Position numbers and translations under genes: made by a program. From positions 1-64,000 of the forward strand of contig NZ_CAKZHY010000121.1 in the NCBI RefSeq assembly GCF_936928535.1: a stretch of DNA of 64,000 nucleotides. The letters are read 5' to 3'. Below the pieces are notes generated by a model. It saw only the letters and a program-made list of their open reading frames with translations. It made no database searches and was not told the origin of the DNA. Positions 1 through 8,159 of the stretch are shown one piece after another (positions within the stretch are counted from its first letter, which is position 1; the number at the start of each line of letters is the position of its first letter). Origin of the DNA: an uncultured Bradyrhizobium sp. (lineage in GTDB: Bacteria > Pseudomonadota > Alphaproteobacteria > Rhizobiales > Xanthobacteraceae).

Positions 1-6
1 TTGACG

Positions 7-52
7 TGTCAACCATGTCTCCGAACACCTGTCAGTCATGTCTCCGGACTGA
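7..52. repeat. two imperfect direct repeats of 23 bp; possible IS end
   Basis: Bases 7-29 and 30-52 are two imperfect copies of a 23-bp unit sharing the core CATGTCTCCG. From memory, this paired arrangement resembles the terminal region of IS481-like elements in Bradyrhizobium. No transposase lies in the window, so any element body would be to the left of base 1. This is inference from a short motif. Confidence 0.4.
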
Positions 53-86
53 ACACTACGCCGGCAATGACGACGTTGGCCCCGCG

Positions 87-764
87 TCAGCTGTGCGCGA
101 TATCGCTCTTGGCGAGGTCCCACATCAGGTTGTAGGTGCCGACAGAGACCGGCAGCGGGAAGGGCGCGGCCGCGGGGCCGGTGAAGCGTTCGGCGATCAC
201 GGCGGAGACCGCGCCGACATGCGTGCCGTCGATCAGCACGAACCAGTCGCGCGCGCCTTCGTTGCGCACTGCCGGGATATCGCCGGTCGCCTCCGACAAT
301 TCCGGCTCGGTCTCGAGCAGATGCATCGAGATGATGCCTTCGCGGTCTTGCGGCGCCAGCTTTTCTTGCAGTGCGTCACGCCACGCCCCCGCATTATCAG
401 GCGTGGGGCGCAGCCGCACCAGGCCGAGCGCGGCGCCGCGGCCGGTACCCTTGCTGATGGTGATGCGTGCGACCACGCGCAGCATGTTCTTGAAATGCGC
501 CATGGTCCGCCGCGACCATTCGGTCTGGTTGGCAAGCCGCGCGCGGTAGGCCGGACTGTCGAGCACCTCGAGCGTCGCGGTCGAGTAGAGCGAGAGATAT
601 TTGGGATTGGCCGCGTGCGCGACGTAGCGCCGTGCTTCGAGAAAGCCCTCGATCGCGACGCGCTCTTCCAGATGCTCGCGATCGTACCAACGGTTGAAAT
701 CGGCTTCATCTGATGCGTCGATGTTCATCGACGTCAGCAACATGCCTGTCCCGGCGAGCGGCAT
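87..764 (-). CDS. conserved hypothetical protein, possibly dimeric alpha/beta-barrel type
   Basis: A 225-aa soluble protein with no signal peptide or membrane segment. The N-terminal part has the look of EthD-like or ferredoxin-like dimeric barrels, with a motif NRWYDREHLEER around residues 24-35 and a second similar half after about residue 115. I do not recognise a named family with certainty, and no catalytic role can be assigned. It lies 27 nt downstream of the iminopeptidase gene on the same strand, so it may be the last gene of the pqq transcript. The start ATG at 764 is the first in frame. Confidence 0.75.
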   Translation of the reverse strand: MPLAGTGMLLTSMNIDASDEADFNRWYDREHLEERVAIEGFLEARRYVAHAANPKYLSLYSTATLEVLDSPAYRARLANQTEWSRRTMAHFKNMLRVVARITISKGTGRGAALGLVRLRPTPDNAGAWRDALQEKLAPQDREGIISMHLLETEPELSEATGDIPAVRNEGARDWFVLIDGTHVGAVSAVIAERFTGPAAAPFPLPVSVGTYNLMWDLAKSDIAHS

Positions 765-791
765 TGTTCTTGTTGTCCTTGCTTCCGCGCG

Positions 792-1778
792 TTAGCGCGT
801 GGCCTTCGAGGCGAGGTCGGCGATCGACTTCATGACCGCATCTCGTACGCCGGCATCATAGAGCGAATGTCCGGCTTCTTCCACGATCCTGATCTCGGAG
901 CCCGGCCAAACCTTCGCGAGGCGCGCGGATGTCTCAGGAGGGCACAACAGGTCGTAGCGGCCTTGCACGATAATGCCGGGAATGCCGGCGAGCAGGTGAG
1001 CGTTTCGCAACAACTGATCTTCGCTCATGAAGGAGTCGCTCGCGAAATAATGCGCCTCCATGAACGGCGTCGCCGGCAGCGTGCGCCAGACATTCAGTGA
1101 CGCAAGATCAATGCGCGTCTTGGCCGCCTTGTGTTCGGATAGCGCCCGCTCGGTGTCGTGCCACGCCCGCGCCGCCGGACCATGCACGGCGGGATCGGCA
1201 TCGAGGATGCGGCGATAATAGGCCTGCACCGGTCGCGCGCGTTCCTCCGGCAGCAGCACGCTGAGGAAATCCTCGTGCAGCGCCGGATAGAATTGCGCGA
1301 GGCGCGAGGTGAAGGCGGTCTCGACATCGGCCTGCGTGCCCAGGAAGGTCGCGCGGAGCGCAATGCCGCAGACGCGCTCGGGATGGGCCTCTGCATAAGC
1401 CAGCGCCAACGTGGCGCCCCAGGAGCCGCCCACGACCATCCAGCGTTCGAACCCGAACTTTTCGCGGATGTTCTCCATGTCGGCGATCAGATGCGCCGTC
1501 GTGTTGCACTCCCGCGATCCCTTGGGACGGCTGCGGCCGCAGCCGCGCTGGTCGAACAGCACGGCGTGCATGCGCTCGGGATCGAACAGCCGGCGATGGT
1601 CGGGTTGGCAGCCGGAGCCCGGCCCGCCATGCAGATAGATCGCAGGAATGCCGCCTTCGCGGCCGACGCTCTCGACGTAGAGCTCATGGCCGTCGCCGAC
1701 GTCGAGCATGTCCGATGTCAGCGGTGCAAAGGGATCGGCGCGCCTGGCGGCGGTGCCTGCGTCGGCGTCAGGCGTCAT
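792..1778 (-). CDS. pip: proline iminopeptidase, alpha/beta-hydrolase (S33)
   Basis: A 328-aa serine peptidase expected to release N-terminal proline from peptides in the cytoplasm. Oxyanion motif HGGPG lies at residues 50-54, the DQRGCGRS motif at about 76-83, the nucleophile elbow GGSWGA has Ser119, and the C-terminal catalytic His is in EEAGHS. Length is typical for the family. Its ATG at 1778 lies inside the 3' end of pqqE (11-nt overlap), so translation is probably coupled to the PQQ operon. Function in proline-peptide cleavage is known for the family. A link to PqqA peptide turnover is only a conjecture from position. Confidence 0.88.
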   Translation of the reverse strand: MTPDADAGTAARRADPFAPLTSDMLDVGDGHELYVESVGREGGIPAIYLHGGPGSGCQPDHRRLFDPERMHAVLFDQRGCGRSRPKGSRECNTTAHLIADMENIREKFGFERWMVVGGSWGATLALAYAEAHPERVCGIALRATFLGTQADVETAFTSRLAQFYPALHEDFLSVLLPEERARPVQAYYRRILDADPAVHGPAARAWHDTERALSEHKAAKTRIDLASLNVWRTLPATPFMEAHYFASDSFMSEDQLLRNAHLLAGIPGIIVQGRYDLLCPPETSARLAKVWPGSEIRIVEEAGHSLYDAGVRDAVMKSIADLASKATR

Positions 1779-2961
1779 TCCCGGATTCCAGAGTGCCGCC
1801 GGCGAAGTTGCGATAGAGGAAGCGGTTGGTCTCGCCCTCGGCCTCGCGCTCGGCCTGCTTGAAGATGGTCTCGTGCAGCGGCGACAGCGCGCAGGCCGGA
1901 TCGGTGTTGGCGGCGTCGCCCGTCAACGCAAAGGCCTGGCAGCGGCAGCCGCCGAAATCGATCTCGCGGAACTCGCAGCTCTTGCACGGCTCCTTCATCC
2001 AGCCGGTGCCGCGATAGCGGTTGAAGGCGTCGGAGTTCTGCCAGATCCAGGCGATCGAATGATTGGAGCGCACGGATTCGAAGTCGAGCCCGGTGATGCT
2101 CTCGGCGGCGTGGCAGGGCAGCACCTTGCCCGCTGGGGAGATATTGAAGAACTGCCGGCCCCAGCCGCCCATGCACTTCTTCGGCCGCAGCGCGTAATAA
2201 TCAGGGACGACGTAGTCGATCGCGAGCGTGCCCTTGAGCCGCTCGCGTGCCTCCTCGACGAGGCGGGTGCACTCGTCGAGCTGCGCCACGGTCGGCATCA
2301 AGGCGGCGCGGTTCTTCAGCGCCCAGCCGTAATATTGCACATTGGCGACCTCAAGCCGGTCGGCGTCGAGATCGACAGACATCTGAATGATCTCAGGGAG
2401 CTGGTGCAAATTCTGACGGTGCATCACCGCGTTCACGGTGAGCGGCAGGTCCAGCTCGCGCGTCCACTTCGCCACTTCGAGCTTCTTGCGATGGCCGCCC
2501 TTGTAGCCGGCGACGCGATCGGCGAGGCCTTCCTCGATGCCCTGGAACGAGATCTGCACATGGCAGAGCCCGGCATCGGCGAGCTCGCTCAGCTTCTCGC
2601 GCGTCAGCAGCACGGCCGAGGTGATGAGGTTGGTGTAGAGGCCGACGTCGCTGGCATGTTTCACCAGCTCGACGAGGTCCTTCCGCGCGGTCGGCTCGCC
2701 GCCGGAGAAGTGCACCTGGAGCACGCCGATCTCGGCGAGCTCGCTCAAGACCTTCTTCCACTCGTCGGTGGTGAGCTCCTTGCCCGAGCGGTCGAGCTCG
2801 ACCGGATTAGAGCAATACGGGCATTGCAGCGGGCAGCGATGGGTGATCTCGAGCAGCACCGCGAGCGGAATGCCGAAGCTCTCCGCCGTCGAGCGCTGTT
2901 TCTCCAGCACCGCGAGGCTGTCGCTGGCGTCAGGCGGAATGGTCGGGAGCACATCGCTCAT
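1768..2961 (-). CDS. pqqE: PqqA peptide cyclase, radical SAM protein
   Basis: A 397-aa radical SAM enzyme that joins the Glu and Tyr side chains of PqqA by a carbon-carbon bond, the first committed step of pyrroloquinoline quinone synthesis. The CX3CX2C cluster motif is at Cys43, Cys47 and Cys50. A C-terminal cysteine-rich SPASM region (about residues 310-350, containing CKSCEF and GGCRCQ) would hold auxiliary iron-sulfur clusters. It overlaps the start of pqqD by 4 nt upstream and pip by 11 nt downstream, which fits one operon. Length is normal for PqqE. Confidence 0.97.
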   Translation of the reverse strand: MSDVLPTIPPDASDSLAVLEKQRSTAESFGIPLAVLLEITHRCPLQCPYCSNPVELDRSGKELTTDEWKKVLSELAEIGVLQVHFSGGEPTARKDLVELVKHASDVGLYTNLITSAVLLTREKLSELADAGLCHVQISFQGIEEGLADRVAGYKGGHRKKLEVAKWTRELDLPLTVNAVMHRQNLHQLPEIIQMSVDLDADRLEVANVQYYGWALKNRAALMPTVAQLDECTRLVEEARERLKGTLAIDYVVPDYYALRPKKCMGGWGRQFFNISPAGKVLPCHAAESITGLDFESVRSNHSIAWIWQNSDAFNRYRGTGWMKEPCKSCEFREIDFGGCRCQAFALTGDAANTDPACALSPLHETIFKQAEREAEGETNRFLYRNFAGGTLESGNDA

Positions 2962-3269
2962 GGCGTCTTCTCCCTGACCTCAGTCAGGAAGCCCTTGTCG
3001 GCGAGATCCTGCAGCATCACGATGACATCGGCCAGGATCGCCTCCCGCGGCGCGGCGTATTTCGCCGCCAATTGGTCGGCAATTTCTCCGACATTGCGCT
3101 CGCCATTGCAGAGCTGCAAGACCTCGACGGCAATTTCGTCCGGCGCCAACACGCGTTCCGGCGCCAGGATCACCCAGACCTTTCGCGTCTCGTCATATTT
3201 CAGCTTGGCATGCCGCGGCAGCACGGGGCGGCTTGTCTCGCTGACGCTGATGTTCCGCGGCCCGGCCAT
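2958..3269 (-). CDS. pqqD: PQQ biosynthesis peptide chaperone
   Basis: A 103-aa protein of the PqqD/RiPP recognition family, which binds the PqqA precursor and presents it to PqqE. The winged-helix-like core spans about residues 15-98, with a typical region VWVILAPERVLAPDEIAVEVL near the middle. It is a stand-alone PqqD, not fused to PqqC as in some methylotrophs. It sits between pqqC (12 nt upstream) and pqqE (4-nt overlap), so it is surely co-transcribed with them. Confidence 0.95.
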   Translation of the reverse strand: MAGPRNISVSETSRPVLPRHAKLKYDETRKVWVILAPERVLAPDEIAVEVLQLCNGERNVGEIADQLAAKYAAPREAILADVIVMLQDLADKGFLTEVREKTP

Positions 3270-3281
3270 GGCTTGAGTTCC

Positions 3282-4061
3282 TCAGCTCGCTTTGGGCACG
3301 AACGCGCCCGGCGGAATGTTGCCTTCGACATAGGCGTGCTGGAGCGCATCGAGCTGCACCCACAGCACGTTGGTCTTGAAGATCAGCGCGTTGCACACCT
3401 GCGCGCGCTGCTCCGGGGTCGTCGCATGCATCTTGACATAGTCGAGCGCGAAGTTGGCATCACGCGGCGCCTGCGTCAGGCGGCGCTTGAAATAGCTCAT
3501 GATGTCAGGATTGACGAAGTCGTAGTGCGCCAGCATGCCGGAGATGCGCTCTTCGTGCAGGTTCGGCGCGAACAATTCCGTGAGCGAAGAGGCGATCGCC
3601 TCCAGCGGGCTCTTCTCGCGGCAGTAATGGACATAGGCCTCCACTGCAAAACGCGTGGCCGGCAAGATGCCCTCGGTCGATTCCACATAGGCGGTGTCGA
3701 GGCCGAGGCCTTCGGTCAGTTTCAGCCAGCGCTCGATGCCGCCCTCGCTGCCGACATCGCCGTCATGGTCCTCGATGCGGTGACGCCACTCCAGCCGCGT
3801 GGCGCGATCGCGGAAGCGCGAGATCACCACCGCGTCCTTGATCGGGATCGTGCTCTGGTAATAGTAGCGGTTCAGCGCCCAGGCCTGCACCTGGCCCTTG
3901 TTCAGCTTGCCGCCGTGCAGCAGCTTATGGAACGGATGCAGGCTGTGATAGCGCGTGGCGCCGATATGGCGCAGCGTTGCCTCGAGTTCCTCGGCCGAAT
4001 TCAGCCTGATGTCCCTGCCGACAGAGAGCGCAGTCATTCCAGTCATGGACGCAGCATTCAC
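3282..4061 (-). CDS. pqqC: pyrroloquinoline-quinone synthase
   Basis: A cofactor-free oxidase that performs the last ring closure and eight-electron oxidation making PQQ. The all-helical fold is indicated by the family motifs FHKLLHGGKLNKGQVQAWA and NRYYYQS near the N-terminus. I chose GTG at 4061 (259 aa) because it overlaps the pqqB stop as GTGA, the usual sign of coupled translation. An ATG at 4046 is an alternative, and a longer frame from 4097 would overlap pqqB by 40 nt and is unlikely. Middle gene of the pqq operon. Confidence 0.95.
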   Translation of the reverse strand: MNAASMTGMTALSVGRDIRLNSAEELEATLRHIGATRYHSLHPFHKLLHGGKLNKGQVQAWALNRYYYQSTIPIKDAVVISRFRDRATRLEWRHRIEDHDGDVGSEGGIERWLKLTEGLGLDTAYVESTEGILPATRFAVEAYVHYCREKSPLEAIASSLTELFAPNLHEERISGMLAHYDFVNPDIMSYFKRRLTQAPRDANFALDYVKMHATTPEQRAQVCNALIFKTNVLWVQLDALQHAYVEGNIPPGAFVPKAS

Positions 4062-4987
4062 AGCACGATCTCCGTTCCGTCGGCCGGTATCTGCCATCCT
4101 GCCGCCTCTGACGTCTTGCGTTCAGGCGAGGAGGGCAGCAGCGCCGGGTTCGAGTTGTTGATATGCAGAAACATCTTCCTGTCGATATTGAGATCTGCCA
4201 ACCGTGCAATCGCACCATCGTCGCCCGACATCGCCACGTGACCCATGCTCTTGCCGGTCTTGTGGCCGAGGCCGGCTTTGATCATCTCGTCGTCCCGCCA
4301 GACCGTGCCGTCGAAGAATACCAGCGCAGCGCCGTCGATCTCGGCCTTCAGCGCATCGGTGACCTCGGCGCAGGCGGCGATGAAATAAAAGTACTTGCCT
4401 GACGATTTGTCGGTGACCTTGAGGCCCAGCGTATCGCCATCGCCGCTCTCGCCGCCCGGATGCGCCTTGCCTTCGAGATACCAGGCCGATTTGCCCGGCA
4501 CAGCGAAGGGCCGCACCTCGAGCCCTGAGCGCGCCCCATCAGGCAATCGCGGCTCAAAGGGCTCGCCGATTTCGATCGGCTGGCGCTTGACGGTCTTCTC
4601 GTTGAGCACGTTGAAGATGCTGTTGCTGGCAAGGATCGCCAGCACCTTCTCATGTGCGTAAACCGTGAAGGGCGAGCCCTCGCGCATCGAGAGCAGGCCG
4701 GCGACGGCATCGACTTCGCTGTTGGTCAGGATCACGCCCGCAACGGGCGAGTGGCGCAGCGCGCCCGCCTTGGGATGCAGCTGCGGCGTGGCATTCAATT
4801 GCTGGCGCAGATCTGGGGAGGCGTTGATCAGGAACCAGTGCTCGCCATCGCCGCTGAAGGCGACCGAGGCCTGGGTTCGAGAAAGCTCTTGGCCGTTTTC
4901 ACGGGCCGCGCGGCAGCCCTCACACCCGCAATTCCATTGCGGGACTCCGCCGCCGGCCCCGGCGCCCAGGACGACGACGCGAAGCAT
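4058..4987 (-). CDS. pqqB: PQQ biosynthesis protein, metallo-beta-lactamase fold
   Basis: A 309-aa protein of the PqqB family, a metallo-beta-lactamase-like oxygenase thought to hydroxylate the tyrosine of the cross-linked PqqA product. The N-terminus MLRVVVLGAGAGGG and the CGCEGCRAAR cysteine segment are characteristic. The start at 4987 is preceded by AGGAGA eight bases upstream. A longer frame from 5008 lacks such a site. It lies 134 nt after pqqA and overlaps pqqC by four bases. Confidence 0.96.
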   Translation of the reverse strand: MLRVVVLGAGAGGGVPQWNCGCEGCRAARENGQELSRTQASVAFSGDGEHWFLINASPDLRQQLNATPQLHPKAGALRHSPVAGVILTNSEVDAVAGLLSMREGSPFTVYAHEKVLAILASNSIFNVLNEKTVKRQPIEIGEPFEPRLPDGARSGLEVRPFAVPGKSAWYLEGKAHPGGESGDGDTLGLKVTDKSSGKYFYFIAACAEVTDALKAEIDGAALVFFDGTVWRDDEMIKAGLGHKTGKSMGHVAMSGDDGAIARLADLNIDRKMFLHINNSNPALLPSSPERKTSEAAGWQIPADGTEIVL

Positions 4988-5121
4988 TGATACGTCTCCT
5001 GGAAGCAACGTCGCGAGGTGGATCCTCAGATCAAACAGGCTTGGACGACACAGTTTCCATCGACCAGAAACTGATCGTGACCGAAAGACCCACCTGCGCA
5101 GAACGCTTGACTACCAACCGC

Positions 5122-5202
5122 TTACTTGCGGGTGGCGCTCACATACATGTTGATTTCCATGCCGCAGGGCACTTCGACGATCTTGGGGGTTTTCCAGGCC
5201 AT
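5122..5202 (-). CDS. pqqA: PQQ precursor peptide
   Basis: A 26-codon gene encoding the ribosomal precursor of PQQ. Read on the minus strand it begins MAWKTPKIVEVP and ends MYVSATRK. Glu16 and Tyr20, the two residues that are linked and become the quinone, are present with the required three-residue spacing. A Shine-Dalgarno GGAGAG lies five bases before the ATG. It heads the pqqABCDE operon, with 134 nt before pqqB, a gap commonly seen because pqqA is expressed at higher level. It is too short for ordinary gene calling. Confidence 0.97.
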   Translation of the reverse strand: MAWKTPKIVEVPCGMEINMYVSATRK

Positions 5203-5451
5203 TTTGGCTCTCCATTTTCGCGATTTCGGACGTGTCCGCCCGGGGTTAAATTACTGCGGGCGTAAAAGTTCGCCAGTGAAATTTTCCCGAGCACAGCCAT
5301 ATTGCGCCGCGACATACAGGGCGGGAACAGTACTTTCTGGTGATACGGCCTTGCGTCTGGCGCATTCGGTCGCGAACCCTGTCCTGATAAAGCAGTTGTG
5401 AGTGCAGTGCAGCTTTCAATCCGGTACAGGCCGCTTTAGCTGGATCTCGTG

Positions 5452-5709
5452 ATGCCCAAATATTTCTTCAATACCCGTATCGGCGATGAGCTGATCGTGG
5501 ACCCCGACGGTGAGGATCTGCGCAATCCCGATCGCGCCTGGGAGGTCGCCCGCCAGATGATCCTGGAGGTGGTGAAATCCGAAGGCGCCCAGCCGGCACT
5601 GCTCGAGGCGGTCATCGAGGTGACGGACGACGATGGCGAGATCGTGCTGGAGTTTCCCTTCAGCGAAGCGCTGCTGGACATGCCGGACGAGTCCGCGACA
5701 AGGCATTAG
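5452..5709 (+). CDS. DUF6894-type small protein
   Basis: An 85-aa acidic soluble protein starting MPKYFFNTRIGDE, which matches the small DUF6894 family that is abundant in rhizobia and has no known role. The pattern of an N-terminal aromatic beta strand, a central helix (about residues 25-45) and an acidic C-terminal strand is visible. A GTG immediately upstream at 5449 could also start it. It stands alone, divergent from pqqA, and is followed by a palindromic repeat. Confidence 0.8.
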   Translation: MPKYFFNTRIGDELIVDPDGEDLRNPDRAWEVARQMILEVVKSEGAQPALLEAVIEVTDDDGEIVLEFPFSEALLDMPDESATRH

Positions 5710-5724
5710 GGCCCCCAACTCTCT

Positions 5725-5817
5725 CCCCGTCATTGCGAGGAGCCTTTGCGACGAAGCAATCCAGCCTGCCTCCCCGGGAACATTCTGGATTGCTTCGCTT
5801 CGCTCGCAATGACGGGG
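5725..5817. repeat. palindromic intergenic repeat, family 1, copy A
   Basis: Arms CCCCGTCATTGCGAG and its reverse complement CTCGCAATGACGGGG border a 93-bp element, with inner arms GCAATCCAG / CTGGATTGC. Near-identical elements occur at 13170 and 18326. Likely a miniature repeat that forms a long hairpin in RNA or DNA. Confidence 0.9.
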
Positions 5818-5893
5818 AAGGTTATCCCTGCGAAATCCGCATGGCTTTGCTGCGTTCCCGGCGCTAAAAGACGCCGGTCACACGGAGCAAGTC

Positions 5894-7294
5894 ATGCAAG
5901 ATCTCTGGCGCCTGTCGGCCGCCGACCTCGCTACCCTCGTCAGGTCCAAAAAGGTCTCCGCCCGGGAGGCGGCCAAGGCTGGTCTCGACCGCCTGGATGC
6001 CGTCAATCCCAAGCTCAACGCCGTGATCGACCATCGGCCGGAGGACGTGCTCAAGCAGGCCGACGCCGTCGATGCCGCCATTGCCAGGGGCGAGGACCCC
6101 GGCGTGCTCGCGGGCGTCCCCGTCACCATCAAGGCCAATGTCGACCAGGAGGGCTTTGCCACCACCAATGGCCTGAAGCTTCAGCGGGACCTGATCGCGC
6201 GCGAGGACAATCCTGTCGTCGCCAATTTCCGCAAATCCGGCGCGGTTCTGCTTGGGCGCACCAATTGCCCGGCCTTCTCCTATCGCTGGTTCACCACCAA
6301 CCTCGTCCATGGCGACACCAAGAACCCGCGCGATGCCGCGCTGACCCCGGGCGGCTCGTCCGGCGGCGCCGGCTCGGCGGTTGCGGCCGGCATCGGCGCC
6401 ATCGCCCACGGCACCGACATCGCCGGTTCGATCCGCTATCCCGCCTACGCCTGCGGCGTGCACGGCCTGCGCCCGACCCTCGGCCGCATCCCCGCTTTCA
6501 ACCCCGCGCTGCCGGAGCGCCCGATCGGCCCGCAGATCATGGCGGTCTCGGGTCCGCTGGCCCGCACCGTGAATGACTTGCGCATTTCGCTTGCCGCGAT
6601 GTCGGCGCGCGACGTGCGCGATCCCTGGTATGTGCCGGTGCCGCTGGAAGGCCCCGCGCGCGAGAAGCGCGCCGCGATCTGCCTCAACCCGGACGGCCTT
6701 GCCACCACGCCCGAGGTGAAGGCCGCTGTGAGCGACGCCGGCAAGCGTCTCGAGCGCGCGGGATGGACCGTCGAAGTGATCGAGAACACCCCGCCGATGC
6801 GCGAAGCCGTCGAGTGGCAGCGCAAACTCTGGCTCGGCGATGCCTTTGAGGCGCAGCTCGAAATGGCGGAACGCGAAGGCGATCCCGGCGCGCTGGCGTG
6901 CCTGCGCGGTATCAGAGCCAAGGTCACGCCGATGGACCAGGCAAACTACGCGAAGGCACTCACGCGTCGGGCCACGCTGACCCGCGACTGGATGCTGTTC
7001 TTCGAGACATACGCCGTGGTGCTGACGCCCGTGTCCGGCGAGCTGCCGTTCCCGGATCATCTCGATCGCAAGGACACGGCGTCCTTCGAACGCGTCTGGG
7101 AAGCGCAGCTGCCGCAGATCGCCATTCCCTTCATGGGCCTGCCGGGCCTCGTGGTCTCCACCGGCCTCGTCGGCAAGACACCGGTCGGCGTGCATATCGT
7201 CTCCGGGCGCTACCGCGAGGATCTCTGCCTGCTCGCCGGCGAAGCGATCGAGGCGGGCGGTGTGCCGGCCTCGCCGATCGATCCCGTAGGTTAG
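5894..7294 (+). CDS. amidase signature enzyme
   Basis: A 466-aa cytoplasmic amidase. The catalytic triad of the amidase signature family is complete and correctly spaced: Lys80 (TIKANVD), cis-Ser155 in the GGSSGG motif and nucleophile Ser179 in DIAGSIRYPA. The Lys-Ser-Ser spacing of 75 and 24 residues equals that of fatty-acid amide hydrolase. The substrate cannot be told from sequence. It is not a GatA by context, as no gatB or gatC is near. Three nucleotides after its stop the glutathione peroxidase gene starts, so the two probably share a transcript. Confidence 0.92.
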   Translation: MQDLWRLSAADLATLVRSKKVSAREAAKAGLDRLDAVNPKLNAVIDHRPEDVLKQADAVDAAIARGEDPGVLAGVPVTIKANVDQEGFATTNGLKLQRDLIAREDNPVVANFRKSGAVLLGRTNCPAFSYRWFTTNLVHGDTKNPRDAALTPGGSSGGAGSAVAAGIGAIAHGTDIAGSIRYPAYACGVHGLRPTLGRIPAFNPALPERPIGPQIMAVSGPLARTVNDLRISLAAMSARDVRDPWYVPVPLEGPAREKRAAICLNPDGLATTPEVKAAVSDAGKRLERAGWTVEVIENTPPMREAVEWQRKLWLGDAFEAQLEMAEREGDPGALACLRGIRAKVTPMDQANYAKALTRRATLTRDWMLFFETYAVVLTPVSGELPFPDHLDRKDTASFERVWEAQLPQIAIPFMGLPGLVVSTGLVGKTPVGVHIVSGRYREDLCLLAGEAIEAGGVPASPIDPVG

Positions 7295-7296
7295 CG

Positions 7297-7769
<473 letters not shown>

Positions 7770-7773
<4 letters not shown>

Positions 7774-8027
7774 GCGAGACATCCATGAGCGACGAATTTC
7801 CGGACCGCCTGTCGGTCGACCCCAACAGCCCCTATTACAACGCGGACATCCTGTCGCGCGACGTCGGCATCCGCTTCAAGGGCATCGAGAAGACCAATGT
7901 CGAGGAATACTGCATCAGCGAAGGCTGGGTCCGCGTCACCGCCGGCAACGCCAAGGACCGCTACGGCAATCCGCTGACCATCAAGGTGCATGGGCCCGTG
8001 GAGCCGTATTTTAGGGATAAGAAGTGA
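7770..8027 (+). CDS. DUF3297 family protein
   Basis: An 85-aa soluble protein with the DUF3297 pattern (DRLSVDPNSPYYNADILSRD, then GIRFKG and YCISEGWVRV). The family is widespread in proteobacteria and has no known role. Its ATG overlaps the stop of the peroxidase gene (ATGA at 7770-7773), so the two are translationally coupled, and a link to peroxide defence is a reasonable guess. An internal ATG at 7785 is an alternative start. Confidence 0.88.
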
Positions 8028-8037
8028 CGGCGAAGCC

Positions 8038-8136
8038 GTCATTCCGGGGCTCGCGAAGCGAGAACCCGAAATCTCGAGATTCTCAGGTGCGCAACTGCGC
8101 ACCGTAGTTCGATGCTGCGCATTGCCCCGGAATGAC
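8038..8136. repeat. palindromic intergenic repeat, family 3, copy A
   Basis: Outer arms GTCATTCCGGGG and CCCCGGAATGAC flank about 75 bases, with internal hairpins such as GGTGCGCAACTGCGCACC. Same family as the elements at 41595, 46661 and 47221. It fills the gap between DUF3297 and tarD. Confidence 0.85.
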
Positions 8137-8159
8137 GCATTAAAAATAAGGCCACGCCC

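Noticed and set aside
1708..4241. long plus-strand open frames of 522 and 389 aa
   Set aside because: They mirror pqqE, pqqC and pqqB and have no start context or domain.
5725..5817. palindromes as CRISPR repeats or tRNA-like genes
   Set aside because: Copies are single and kilobases apart, with no regular spacers, and none folds as a tRNA with an anticodon.
5864..7195. 443-aa open frame on the minus strand
   Set aside because: Antisense to the amidase gene with an intact Lys-Ser-Ser triad; the reverse frame lacks any domain.
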